From NCBI RefSeq assembly GCF_009931115.1, contig NZ_CP047491.1, forward strand, positions 868,001-932,000: 64,000 nt of DNA, given 5' to 3'. Below, piece after piece: positions 16,313-24,932 of the stretch. The notes beneath the pieces were generated by a model, which saw nothing but the letters and a program-made list of their open reading frames with translations, ran no database searches and was not told where the DNA came from. The translations under genes were made by a program, and so were the position numbers. Position 1 is the stretch's first letter. Each line of letters opens with the position of its first letter. The DNA is from Microbulbifer hydrolyticus (GTDB lineage Bacteria; Pseudomonadota; Gammaproteobacteria; Pseudomonadales; Cellvibrionaceae).

Positions 16313-18904
16313 TCAGTCGCAGATAGCGTTTCTTACCTGCTCTGAAATCTGGGGCTGGGGGCAGAGCTGTTGGAAGGCCGGAAGGTTGAACCACTCTGCG
16401 CTCATGCCCTGCACTAATAACTGTTCAATATAGTAATTGGCTGAACTCCTTTCGCCTGCTAAGGCATAAATTTGTGCCGCGTTATATTTAATATCGGTAT
16501 CTTCCGGAGCTTTCTTTAAAAGCTCGAGTATTAAAGGTATAGCTTCACTCGAATGGTTCATGTTGGCTAGCGCAACGGCTCTATAACGCGCGGATTCTAG
16601 GTCTTCTTGTTCTTCAGTTAGATGTAGAATTTTATTGAATGTATGCTGCGCAGTACCATTGTTATCAAGCATCAAATAGGTTTCTGCAACCTGTCCTAGG
16701 GTGGGAACATCCTCTGGCACTTTTCTAAGAACTTTTTGGTAGGTGTTCAGGGATTCTTGATACTTCTGCTGTAAAAAGTAGACGACACCGAGATTGGAGC
16801 TCGTGCGCCAACCGCGCAATTGCTCTGGAATTGAAGTTATCGCTTTTTCCGCGGTTTCCAGATTGCCGCTTTCCAGTTCGATTACACCCAATGCGGAATA
16901 GGAAGACCAGTGCTCCGGAAAGGTTGTAATGGTCTTGTTCAGGGTGACGCGCCCATTGTCATAGTTACCGCTGGCTATCTGGTTCAGGGCAATAAGATAA
17001 AGGTTATCAGCAGATGGATTGAGTTCAGCAGCTTCTCTCGCATATTTTAGGCCTGACTCATAATCCCCATTTCGGTAGTGGTTTCGAGCGCGCTCACTCA
17101 GCAGTTCGGCGAGTGGGAAGTCCGTCGTTTCAAGTGTGGATATTAACTGCTGGTATTGCTCTGGGTAGTCACCCAGGCCATAGATGAATAGTTTGAGCCT
17201 GCTTGTTAATACTTTGGAAATCCCAAAGTTATCTGCCTTCTCAAGTGTCCGCAGGGCGGACTCCAAGTGTGTTGTATTGCCGCCAAGCACAAATAGTCGC
17301 GCGGCTACGTCAGATATGCTTTGGTAGAGATGCGCATTGCGTGGGTATCGATCGCTCAGTGATGTGAGGTCTCCGAGATCTTTTTCATCAAGAGCTTTGG
17401 CTTCCATTCGGTCGAGAATGTCGAGATAAACTCTGTAGTCGTCATCAGACATGCTTACCTGTTTAAGTAGCTCCCGCTGATAAGCTGGAGGGAACAACAG
17501 GGCAGCGCTATTGCTGGTGCGATACTGCGCCTCTTGTTTCTTGTCCGTCAGGAAAGTAAAACTCTCCTGTCGTTTAATCTGATTGTTCTCCGGTGCGATG
17601 CGCTGCAGTGAGATTTCGCAGCGTGCTCGGGCACAATCGAGCTGTGCGAAGAGAGCATCGGTTACCCCTTTATCCTTCAGTTTTTTAAGTTGCGTCTCAA
17701 AGTCCTGCCCCTCCTTCGGGGTAAAACTCACCAATGCACTCGCCTTCAACTGCGAAACTGAATTCATCAAAGCCTGCCGCACCATGGTCGCGGTCAGCGC
17801 CTTGGCATTTTCCTCGCCGCGAATCTCGCCGTTGATTTCCACCGGCATCACCGCAATATACTGCGGCTCCAGCCGGGTAATTTCCTTCCAGCCCCAGTAA
17901 CCACTCGCACTCAAAACCAGCACCGCGGCCACACCCGCCAGTGCCCGCTGCCAGCGGCGGCGGCTTTTGACTTTGTGGTGGGTAAACAGGTCGGTGAGCG
18001 TTGCGGTGAAGTCTTCGGTGTCGCTTTCCAGCCCCTGTTTGTACAGCAGTTCAAACCCCTGATACACGATCAGCGCACTCTGCGGGCGCTGGGTGGGGTC
18101 TTTGGCGAGGAGTTTGTCCAGCAGTACGGCCAGCGGTTCGGGGATACCCGGCCACGCCTGTTGCGGCGGGATATGGGGTTCGCTGGTGATGCGGCTGGCC
18201 ATGGCCAGGGCGCCGCCCTCGTGTTTTTCAAACGGGCGGCTGCCGCACAGCAGTTCAAACGCAATGGTGCCGAGGCTGAACAGGTCGCTGCGGGCATCCA
18301 GGGGTTTGCCCTGGATCTGTTCCGGCGACATGGCGGTGATGGTGCCGGCGAGCTGGTTCTCGGCGGTGAGGGTTTTCTCGTCCAGCTGCTGGGATTTGGC
18401 GATGCCGAAGTCGGTGATCTTGGCCACCGGCTCGCCCTTGCTGTTCTCGGCAATCAGGATGTTGTCGGATTTCAGGTCGCGGTGAATGATGCCGAGGTTG
18501 TGGGCTTCCGTGAGTCCCTTGCAGATCTGCATCAGCAGGCTGAGTTTCTGCTGCAGGCTGGGGCGGCGCTCGCGCATCCAGGCGCGCAGGGTGGTGCCCT
18601 CGATATATTCCATCACCAGCGCAATGCTGTCGCCTTCTTCAAGCACATCGTAGAGGGCGACGATATTGGGGTGGTTGAGCTGGGCGAGCAGGCGCGCTTC
18701 CTGCTGGATGCGGTCGCGGGCGTTCTGGCTGGCGGCGTCGTCCTTGAGCTTTTTGATCGCCACCTGACGGTGCAGCTTGCGGTCTTCGGCCAGGTACACA
18801 ATGCCCATGCCGCCGGCGCCCAGTGTGCTCTGGGTGCGGTAGCGGTCACTGGCTACGGGATCGGGTGTGGCCTTGAGGCCGGCCTCGGGATCGGCAATAT
18901 CCAT
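16313..18904 (-). CDS. Membrane Ser/Thr protein kinase with TPR ectodomain (kinase 1)
   Basis: An 863-residue protein. A complete Hanks-type kinase domain spans about residues 22-280: glycine loop LGAGGMGIVYLA, Lys51 (VAIKK), catalytic Asp143 (HRDLKSDN) and DFG Asp165. A single membrane segment lies near 316-336. The exterior part begins with a TolB/FlgO-like stretch (YIAVMPVEINGE) and continues with many TPR motifs (about 560-850). It should sense a periplasmic state and phosphorylate cytoplasmic targets, with the two FHA proteins as likely readers. The 3' half (about 16313-17600) uses more A/T-rich codons than the kinase half. It is 87 bp downstream of kinase 2. Confidence 0.9.
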   Translation of the reverse strand: MDIADPEAGLKATPDPVASDRYRTQSTLGAGGMGIVYLAEDRKLHRQVAIKKLKDDAASQNARDRIQQEARLLAQLNHPNIVALYDVLEEGDSIALVMEYIEGTTLRAWMRERRPSLQQKLSLLMQICKGLTEAHNLGIIHRDLKSDNILIAENSKGEPVAKITDFGIAKSQQLDEKTLTAENQLAGTITAMSPEQIQGKPLDARSDLFSLGTIAFELLCGSRPFEKHEGGALAMASRITSEPHIPPQQAWPGIPEPLAVLLDKLLAKDPTQRPQSALIVYQGFELLYKQGLESDTEDFTATLTDLFTHHKVKSRRRWQRALAGVAAVLVLSASGYWGWKEITRLEPQYIAVMPVEINGEIRGEENAKALTATMVRQALMNSVSQLKASALVSFTPKEGQDFETQLKKLKDKGVTDALFAQLDCARARCEISLQRIAPENNQIKRQESFTFLTDKKQEAQYRTSNSAALLFPPAYQRELLKQVSMSDDDYRVYLDILDRMEAKALDEKDLGDLTSLSDRYPRNAHLYQSISDVAARLFVLGGNTTHLESALRTLEKADNFGISKVLTSRLKLFIYGLGDYPEQYQQLISTLETTDFPLAELLSERARNHYRNGDYESGLKYAREAAELNPSADNLYLIALNQIASGNYDNGRVTLNKTITTFPEHWSSYSALGVIELESGNLETAEKAITSIPEQLRGWRTSSNLGVVYFLQQKYQESLNTYQKVLRKVPEDVPTLGQVAETYLMLDNNGTAQHTFNKILHLTEEQEDLESARYRAVALANMNHSSEAIPLILELLKKAPEDTDIKYNAAQIYALAGERSSANYYIEQLLVQGMSAEWFNLPAFQQLCPQPQISEQVRNAICD

Positions 18905-18991
18905 CTGCGTGTGTTCTTTTTTAGAGCCTGAAAAGACCGCCCTGGCCGTTACCCCTGGCCCGGGCGTGCGGTGAGGTTCGCGGAATTGCTG

Positions 18992-21661
18992 TTACAGCTT
19001 CGCGCTGGTCTCGCCGCTGCGGGCGATCTGGGAATCGCCCGCGCTGTTTTGTTGTTCATTGTTGTGTTCGGCGCCGCCACAGAGACCCGGGTATTGCTGC
19101 CGGAGATCGTTGAAGGCGGGCATGTTGCAGATTTTGACAAACCGCGCGGTGCAATACCAGACGGGGGAGATCCCCTGTTCCAGGGTTTTGCGGATATGCG
19201 CCTTGGCGGAGAGCAGGTCGCCGGTGGTGATATACACCTGCGCGCGGGCGTAATTGGTGTAGAGGTCGTCCGGGGCGTCGCGGCGGATCTTGAGCAGGTT
19301 TTCCACCGCCTTCTCGCCTTCACCCAGTTCGGCGTAGGCGCGGGCCTGCATCAGCAGGCCTTCCCAGTCGCTGCGGCCCTGGGTGAGTTGCAGTGCCTGC
19401 TGGGCAAAATCCCGGGCGCGTTTTGTTTGTTGCTGCTCGCGGGCGATCTCGGCGCGGTACAGCAGCGGGTCGGCGTCTTTGGGGGCCAGCTCGGAGACCC
19501 GTTTAAAGCAGGTCTGCGACTGCGCGTACTGCTTCTCGATGTAGTAGGCCAGGCACAGGTTGTAGGTGTCCATGGGGCCGATGCGGTCGAGGCCGGCCTC
19601 GGTGAGCAGGCGGATGGTCTCCTGGGCGCGGCCGGCGTCGAGCATATTGCCCGCGAGCAGGGAGATGGCGTCGATGGATTCGCTGTTGAGGGCGATGGCC
19701 TCCCTGAGTACTTCGTTGGCCGCGGGCATATCCCCATCGAGGGTGAGGATCAGGGCTTTCTGGTCGAGGTAGATGTAGCTGGTACGCAGGGCGAGGGCGC
19801 TGTTGATACTTTCCAGGGCGCGGCTGTAGTCCCCGCGCTGCTGGTGGTACATGGCACTCAGCTGGTGGTAGCTGGCCTTGTCCGGCAGGACCAGCTTCAG
19901 CTTTGCCAGCAGCGCCTCGGGGCGGCCGGGGTTGTCGCGCAGCATGGACAAGCGCAATTCGCTGATCAGCAGCTCCGGGGTGTCATCGAGCCGGGCCGGG
20001 GCCTTTTGCAGCAGGCGGGCGAGGCGCTCGTGGGCTTCCGCGGCGCGGGTGTTGAACTCCTGGTCGATGGCCATCTCGGCGTACAGCTCGTACAGCGGCG
20101 CAAAGCTGGGTGCGCGTTTCTGCAGGCTGTCCAGTTGATCGAGGAGATCGCCTAAATGGAGATAGTCGTGGCGGCGCTCGTAGATTTCCAGGTAGGTGAG
20201 GTAATCCTCGGCGCCGATCAGGTTGGCCTGGTTGGCCGCTTTTGCCGGGTAGTCGGACAGCAGGCTGTCAAGCTGGTGCAGGGTGCGGGCACGGCTCTCC
20301 AGGCCCTCTTCCATGGAGAGGCGGGTGCTCTGGCTGCCGATGACGGCGAGGGTGTCGCTGTCCAGCAGCTCCAGCGACAGTTCACAGCTGCGGCCCTGGC
20401 AGTCCACATCCGGGATCAGCAGCAGGTCCGCATTGAGGGAGTTCGCCTGGTTGGCGAGGGGCTGGCCGGTGAGCTTGCGGGACTCGGAATAGGAAATCAG
20501 GTGCAGCCCGCGGCGGCCTGACAGCCCTTGCTTGAGCGCATTCTGCACATTGCCGATCAGCAGGCGCTGGTTGTGGGAAAGGCTTTCCTGCCCGCGTACA
20601 GCCGGCTCCAGCACCGCAATATAGTGGCCTTTCTGGGATTCTGCGGGCGGCGAGTACAGGGAAATGCCGAGTACCACGGCGATGCTGGCGGCGCAGGTCG
20701 CCAGTGCACCGGCGGTTATTTTGGCGGCGCGGGCAAATTTGCGGCGCGGCTTGTGGGGGCGATGGAAGTAGCTTTCCGACGTCACCGTGGCGGTGAGGCT
20801 GTGGGTGCGGGTAAAGCTGGTGCCGCTGCCGCGAATCTGCTGCAGCAGGGATTCCAGCTCCGCGGCCACTTCGGCGGCATTCAGCGGGCGCTGCTCGGGC
20901 TGTTTTGCCAGCAACCGGTCCAGCAGCTCGCAAACCGCGAGGGGTAATTCCGGGGCCAGTTTCGAAGCCGGCGGGTGCGGACTTTTGACGATGCGATCGA
21001 CAATCACATAGGGGCTGTTGTTGTCGCCGAACGGGTTCTGCCCGCACAGCAGGCGGTAGGCGACCACGCCGAGAGCGAACAGGTCGCTGCGGTTGTCCAG
21101 TGGTTTGCCCTGGGCCTGTTCCGGTGACATGGCGCCCCAGCTGCCGGCCACATGCTGCTCGCGGGTGAGGCCGCTGTCTTCCCGCCAGTTTTTGGCAATG
21201 CCGAAGTCGGTAATCTTGATGGTGCCATCGCTGTCCACCAGGATATTTTCCGCTTTCAGGTCCCGGTGGATGATGCCCGCACCGTGGGCGCGGGACAGGC
21301 CGGCGCAGATCTGTTTGATCAGCTGCAGCTTTTGCGGCAGGTCCAGAGTGCGCTCGCGCTGCCAGCGGTCGAGGCTGCAGCCGTCCACATATTCCATCAC
21401 CAGCGCGATACCGCTTGCGTCCTCCACCACGTCGTAGAGCTGCACGATATTGCTGTGGTTGAGTTGCGCGAGCAGCAGGGCCTCGCGGCGAATACGCTCG
21501 CCGGCGTTGCTGCTGTTGGGATTGCGTAGCAGTTTTTTGATCGCCACTTTGCGGTTCAGGCGTTCATCGGTTGCCAGGTACACCACACCCATTCCGCCGG
21601 AGCCGAGCCTGGCAGTGGCGTGGTAGCGGCCGATGTAGAAAGGTAACTGCTCTGATTGCAT
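18992..21661 (-). CDS. Membrane Ser/Thr protein kinase with TPR ectodomain (kinase 2)
   Basis: An 889-residue paralogue of kinase 1 with the same plan: kinase domain (about residues 12-275; LGSGGMGVVYLA, Lys42, HRDLKAEN with Asp134, DFG Asp152), a juxtamembrane linker, a membrane segment near 312-336, a TolB/FlgO-like region (HYIAVLEPAVRG) and TPR repeats (about 540-850). The activation segment reads AGSWGAMSPEQ, where kinase 1 has AGTITAMSPEQ. All catalytic residues are intact. It follows the FHA/winged-helix gene by 119 bp and precedes kinase 1, so FHA2, kinase 2 and kinase 1 look like one transcript. Codon use is uniformly GC-rich, unlike the 3' part of kinase 1. Confidence 0.9.
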   Translation of the reverse strand: MQSEQLPFYIGRYHATARLGSGGMGVVYLATDERLNRKVAIKKLLRNPNSSNAGERIRREALLLAQLNHSNIVQLYDVVEDASGIALVMEYVDGCSLDRWQRERTLDLPQKLQLIKQICAGLSRAHGAGIIHRDLKAENILVDSDGTIKITDFGIAKNWREDSGLTREQHVAGSWGAMSPEQAQGKPLDNRSDLFALGVVAYRLLCGQNPFGDNNSPYVIVDRIVKSPHPPASKLAPELPLAVCELLDRLLAKQPEQRPLNAAEVAAELESLLQQIRGSGTSFTRTHSLTATVTSESYFHRPHKPRRKFARAAKITAGALATCAASIAVVLGISLYSPPAESQKGHYIAVLEPAVRGQESLSHNQRLLIGNVQNALKQGLSGRRGLHLISYSESRKLTGQPLANQANSLNADLLLIPDVDCQGRSCELSLELLDSDTLAVIGSQSTRLSMEEGLESRARTLHQLDSLLSDYPAKAANQANLIGAEDYLTYLEIYERRHDYLHLGDLLDQLDSLQKRAPSFAPLYELYAEMAIDQEFNTRAAEAHERLARLLQKAPARLDDTPELLISELRLSMLRDNPGRPEALLAKLKLVLPDKASYHQLSAMYHQQRGDYSRALESINSALALRTSYIYLDQKALILTLDGDMPAANEVLREAIALNSESIDAISLLAGNMLDAGRAQETIRLLTEAGLDRIGPMDTYNLCLAYYIEKQYAQSQTCFKRVSELAPKDADPLLYRAEIAREQQQTKRARDFAQQALQLTQGRSDWEGLLMQARAYAELGEGEKAVENLLKIRRDAPDDLYTNYARAQVYITTGDLLSAKAHIRKTLEQGISPVWYCTARFVKICNMPAFNDLRQQYPGLCGGAEHNNEQQNSAGDSQIARSGETSAKL

Positions 21662-21780
21662 GGTATTGACTGCGGTAATAAATCTACGGGTAAACCGCCG
21701 TCCGTGGATAGTGAAGCCCGCTGTGAGCGGGCGTAAAGTTACATCGCGTATTCCGTGCGACTACCTTGCTCGCGAGCCGC

Positions 21781-22779
21781 TCACGCTGGCTCCGGGGCTA
21801 CGGCGAATTCGCCGGTGCTGGCCTCCAGCTCCTCTTTCTGGGACCCCTTGAAGATGTCCAGCTGATAGCAGCCCAGGCGCATTTCATAGGCTCGGCGTTC
21901 GACCAGCCGCGACGTGTCGATGGCGTCCGGCAGGCTGTCGGCAATCTGTTTCCGGGCGCGAAAAATCTGCGTATTCAGGTGGTTTACCGTGATCCCGAGC
22001 TCGCGGGTGGCCAGGTCGATGGCGACCCAGCCCTGATCGGGTGCATCCACGTTGCGTTGAATGTCGCGAATGCGCGCCCGTGCAAGATACAGCAGCAGGT
22101 AGTTGTGGGTGCGTGCCGCAAGGTCCAGGCGCATATCGTCTTTCGCCAGCTGCAGCTGAATGTGCTCTTCGTGGTGGCTGACGGTAAATCGCAGACGGAA
22201 ATCCGATACGCACAGGTTTTTGAACGAGAGCTCGGTAGTGGTGCTCTGGCTGGCGGCCAGGAACAGTTCCCAGCTGTGGTGGGCGCAGTCTACGCGGCCA
22301 CCGTGATTGACGACCTTGGCACTCTCGCCGTGCTCGGGGCTTTCGAGCAGCTCGTAGATCCATACACCGTTGATCGGGTTGAAGTGCAGGCTGGCAATCG
22401 GTTCGTGTTCGTCCGGCAGCAGGTGGTAGGACTCCAGCGGCTGGCTGTCGCCGGTGTCGATGTCGATCAGCAGATTTTCCGGCGGGTCGAGGTTTTCGAC
22501 TCGCCACACGGGGTTATTGGCGCGGCCAAAGGCCAGCTTGTCGCCCAGGTGCAGCTGCTGGTTTTTGGCAGGAATCAGTTGCTGGTCATTGACCCAGGTG
22601 CCGTTGCGGCTGAGGTCGCGAATGATCCAGTGACTGCCAGTCCATTGGATGGCGGCGTGTATGCCGGATATTTCCGGCAGGGTGATGCGTGTATCGGCAA
22701 CCCCCTGGCGGCGGCCAATAGTGTGGTGCGCCATCAGGTAGACGGGCTGATCCCGATCAGGATGTTGCAAGCTGGCCAT
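21781..22779 (-). CDS. FHA-domain protein with C-terminal winged-helix-like DNA-binding region
   Basis: A 332-residue cytoplasmic protein. The N-terminal FHA domain (about residues 15-90) has TIGRRQGVADTRITLPEISGIHAAI and LSRNGTWVNDQQL. The C-terminal third (YLARARIRD..., GWVAIDLATRELGITVNHLNTQI, then ARKQIAD...LVERR) resembles the OmpR/trans_reg_C winged helix. The combination recalls mycobacterial EmbR, an FHA regulator phosphorylated by a Ser/Thr kinase, though the domain order is reversed. The ATG at 22779 with a GGGAAGGGA ribosome site is preferred over an upstream TTG. It heads the operon with the two kinases and may be their output. Confidence 0.78.
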   Translation of the reverse strand: MASLQHPDRDQPVYLMAHHTIGRRQGVADTRITLPEISGIHAAIQWTGSHWIIRDLSRNGTWVNDQQLIPAKNQQLHLGDKLAFGRANNPVWRVENLDPPENLLIDIDTGDSQPLESYHLLPDEHEPIASLHFNPINGVWIYELLESPEHGESAKVVNHGGRVDCAHHSWELFLAASQSTTTELSFKNLCVSDFRLRFTVSHHEEHIQLQLAKDDMRLDLAARTHNYLLLYLARARIRDIQRNVDAPDQGWVAIDLATRELGITVNHLNTQIFRARKQIADSLPDAIDTSRLVERRAYEMRLGCYQLDIFKGSQKEELEASTGEFAVAPEPA

Positions 22780-23250
22780 GTTTAGTCCCTTCCCCAATAA
22801 AGCTGCACGTTGCCGCCCAAGCCTCTTTTTGGTGAAGGTTTTGGCGGCTACCCATACCGGGTAGTGATGCAGAAGTTATCAAGACAGGAAGGCCGGAATG
22901 GTTTTCGCCGCGCACGGCCATGTGCGCAACGGTCATGCCAAACTCACTGGGAGAGCGAGGTTGGTATGGGCCAAATCTTCTCATTTGGACACGGTTGTTG
23001 CGTGGCGTGGTACACCATGCGCCGGTCCTTCCGGCGTGATCCACGTCTCATATTGGCTGCTGCAACCGAGCTTTTTGCCGCTGTCTTGAGTCAGTAGACG
23101 CTAACCCAACGGGCGAGCGTCCACTTTAGTGTTATTGCGCTATTTATACCGGACTGCAGGCTGAATGCAATGACTGGATGTGAATTGCTACCTATCAGGG
23201 TAAAGCTTGCTTTGGCGCGCAAATAAACCTGCGGCGATTGCTTGGCGGGA
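22780..23250. other. Intergenic region between the kinase operon and ectR
   Basis: 471 bp with no supported gene. It must hold the promoter of the leftward FHA/kinase operon and the 3' end of the leftward ectR transcript. One small hairpin (CGCCGG-TCCTT-CCGGCG, 23020-23036) is visible without a T tract. Short open frames here show no protein-like sequence. Confidence 0.4.
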
Positions 23251-24078
23251 TCAACTTCCGTCGTGGTGCTCCGGGTCGTTTTTGTCGTCGTGCGCCGGGA
23301 TGCTGCGGCTGTCCTTGCGGTCGAGATCGCCCACATCCAGAACCGGGGACGCATCGATATGCTCGGCATCCATCATCAGGGCCACCCGCTGTAGCGAGGA
23401 GATGATCATCGATTGCTCCCACTCGCGCAGATCGCGGAACTGTTTGACGAAGTGCTCCTGCAGCGGGGTGGGGGCGTCGCGGATGATCTCGGCACCCTTG
23501 TCGGTGAGGTGCGCGTGCACCTTGCGTTTGTCTTCCAGCGAGCGTTCGCGGTAGACCAGTCCGCGCTTTTCCAGGCGGTCGAGAATGGTAGTGACCGTGG
23601 CCTGGCTCAGGCTGATCTCCTTCGCCAGGGCGCCGATGGTGACCTGGCCCTGCTCGCGGATCGCCTGCAACAGCAGCAGCTGTGGCGCGGTTAGCCCCGC
23701 GGTCTTTACCAGCTGCTTGGAATGCAGGTCGGTGGCGCGGATCAGGCGGCGCAGGGTAATCAATACTTCTTCAATTTTGTCCATCAGCAGCAGGCTCTCG
23801 AGTTCGCGACGGCTTATTTGCCTGCGGCCGACTTTAGATCGTGCGTCGTTTTTGTCAATTACCAAGCCGGCGCTGTCGTCGGCTGAAAGTGCGCGGTGCG
23901 CGTTTTTTGAACGGTCAGTCGAGCTCTGGGTGTGATTCGGCGACTGTTTCGCCCGGGGTTCACCGGGTGGGCTTTTGCGCCCCCCGATGTTCCGCGCGCC
24001 CCGGTAATCATTGGGCTCCGGGTCGGTTTGCGCGTCTTCATTTGAAGCTGCGCTGCTCATATTCTGATCAAGTTGCAT
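23251..24078 (-). CDS. ectR: MarR-family regulator of ectoine synthesis, EctR-like
   Basis: A 275-residue protein whose residues about 98-240 form a MarR winged helix (VTIGALAKEISLSQATVTTILDRL, then KRGLVYRERSLEDKRKVHAHLT). It is divergent from ectA, the position of EctR1 repressors in halotolerant methylotrophs and marine gammaproteobacteria. The N-terminal 95 residues are polar and low in complexity, and are long compared with the roughly 180-residue relatives. The ATG at 24078 has an AAGG ribosome site; an internal start near residue 97 (LLLMDKIEEVL) is possible. The C-terminal tail is Asp/His-rich (HDDKNDPEHHDG). Confidence 0.85.
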   Translation of the reverse strand: MQLDQNMSSAASNEDAQTDPEPNDYRGARNIGGRKSPPGEPRAKQSPNHTQSSTDRSKNAHRALSADDSAGLVIDKNDARSKVGRRQISRRELESLLLMDKIEEVLITLRRLIRATDLHSKQLVKTAGLTAPQLLLLQAIREQGQVTIGALAKEISLSQATVTTILDRLEKRGLVYRERSLEDKRKVHAHLTDKGAEIIRDAPTPLQEHFVKQFRDLREWEQSMIISSLQRVALMMDAEHIDASPVLDVGDLDRKDSRSIPAHDDKNDPEHHDGS

Positions 24079-24242
24079 GAGGTTTGGCCTTGCACCCTCA
24101 ACAATGTTTAGAGTACTATGGATTTAAATATTTAGAGCAGTAAATAATTTTTTAGGGAAAAGGTCAAATTTCAGGCGAAATTAAGCGGGGTAAGCACTCC
24201 GCCGTTTTTGTTACGGAAGTTTGATACAGATCTAACAATTTG
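24079..24242. promoter_or_regulatory. ectR-ectA divergent promoter region
   Basis: A_T-rich compared with its surroundings. TTTAGAG occurs at 24107-24113 and 24131-24137 and TTTAGGG at 24151-24157, direct repeats 24 and 20 bp apart. Part of the region (GGATTTAAATATTTAGAG) is a likely promoter core. EctR binding and osmotic control of ectABC would be expected here; the exact start sites are not resolved. Confidence 0.45.
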
Positions 24243-24851
24243 ATGACTAAAGGTATTGGTTTGAGCGCCACTAGCGAATTGAAAGAAGACGACTCGACTG
24301 ACGACAAGGTGAAGCTGGCGCAGCAGGAGGAGACTCGTAACAAGAGTGCCCAGGTTCTGTTGCGCCGCCCGGTCAGCGAAGATGGTGCCGATGTGCACCA
24401 GCTGATCGCGGATTGCCCACCTCTGGATACCAACTCCCTCTACTGCAACCTGCTGCAGGCCTGCCACTTCTCCGGCACCAGTGTCGCCGCGGAGCTGGAT
24501 GGCAAGCTGGTGGGTTTCATCTCCGGTTACATCGTTCCCGAGCGCCCCGACACACTGTTTATCTGGCAGGTGGCGGTAGCGGAACAGGGCCGCGGCATGG
24601 GCCTTGCCGGCCGTATGCTGCGCGAGATCCTCGCCCGTCCGGCATGTGCTGACGTGCGCTTCCTGGAAACCACCATCACCCCGGACAACGACGCATCCTG
24701 GGCGCTGTTCCGCAGCCTCGCGCGCAAGCTCGAGGCGGACTGTGCCGACTCGGTGATGTTTGATCGCGAGCGCCATTTCAGGGGCCAGCACGACAGCGAA
24801 ATGCTGCTGCGCATCGGTCCATTTGACGCCTCGCGGAAGGTCGCCGGCTGA
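24243..24851 (+). CDS. ectA: L-2,4-diaminobutyrate N-gamma-acetyltransferase
   Basis: A GNAT-family acetyltransferase of about 202 residues; it acetylates diaminobutyrate, the second step of ectoine synthesis. EctA blocks are clear: RRPVSEDGADVHQLI, DTNSLYCNLLQACHF, the acetyl-CoA loop EQGRGMGLAGRML and ETTITPDNDASW. The start is uncertain: ATG 24243 lacks a good ribosome site, while an in-frame TTG at 24261 follows AAAGG at a proper distance. The extra N-terminal 35 residues are polar and not typical of EctA. Confidence 0.95.
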   Translation: MTKGIGLSATSELKEDDSTDDKVKLAQQEETRNKSAQVLLRRPVSEDGADVHQLIADCPPLDTNSLYCNLLQACHFSGTSVAAELDGKLVGFISGYIVPERPDTLFIWQVAVAEQGRGMGLAGRMLREILARPACADVRFLETTITPDNDASWALFRSLARKLEADCADSVMFDRERHFRGQHDSEMLLRIGPFDASRKVAG

Positions 24852-24932
24852 GCGGTTAATGCCGCTCTGTGAACTGTTTTTTGTTTTTCCAATTCACCTC
24901 TTTAAATCAACGACTCAAAAAGGGTTGTCACA

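Noticed and set aside
9280-22779. Anti-phage defence island
   Set aside because: An HNH protein, kinases and a protease are present, but they are separated by housekeeping genes and no known defence partner (integrase, toxin, restriction or reverse transcriptase gene) was found. It remains possible but is not supported.
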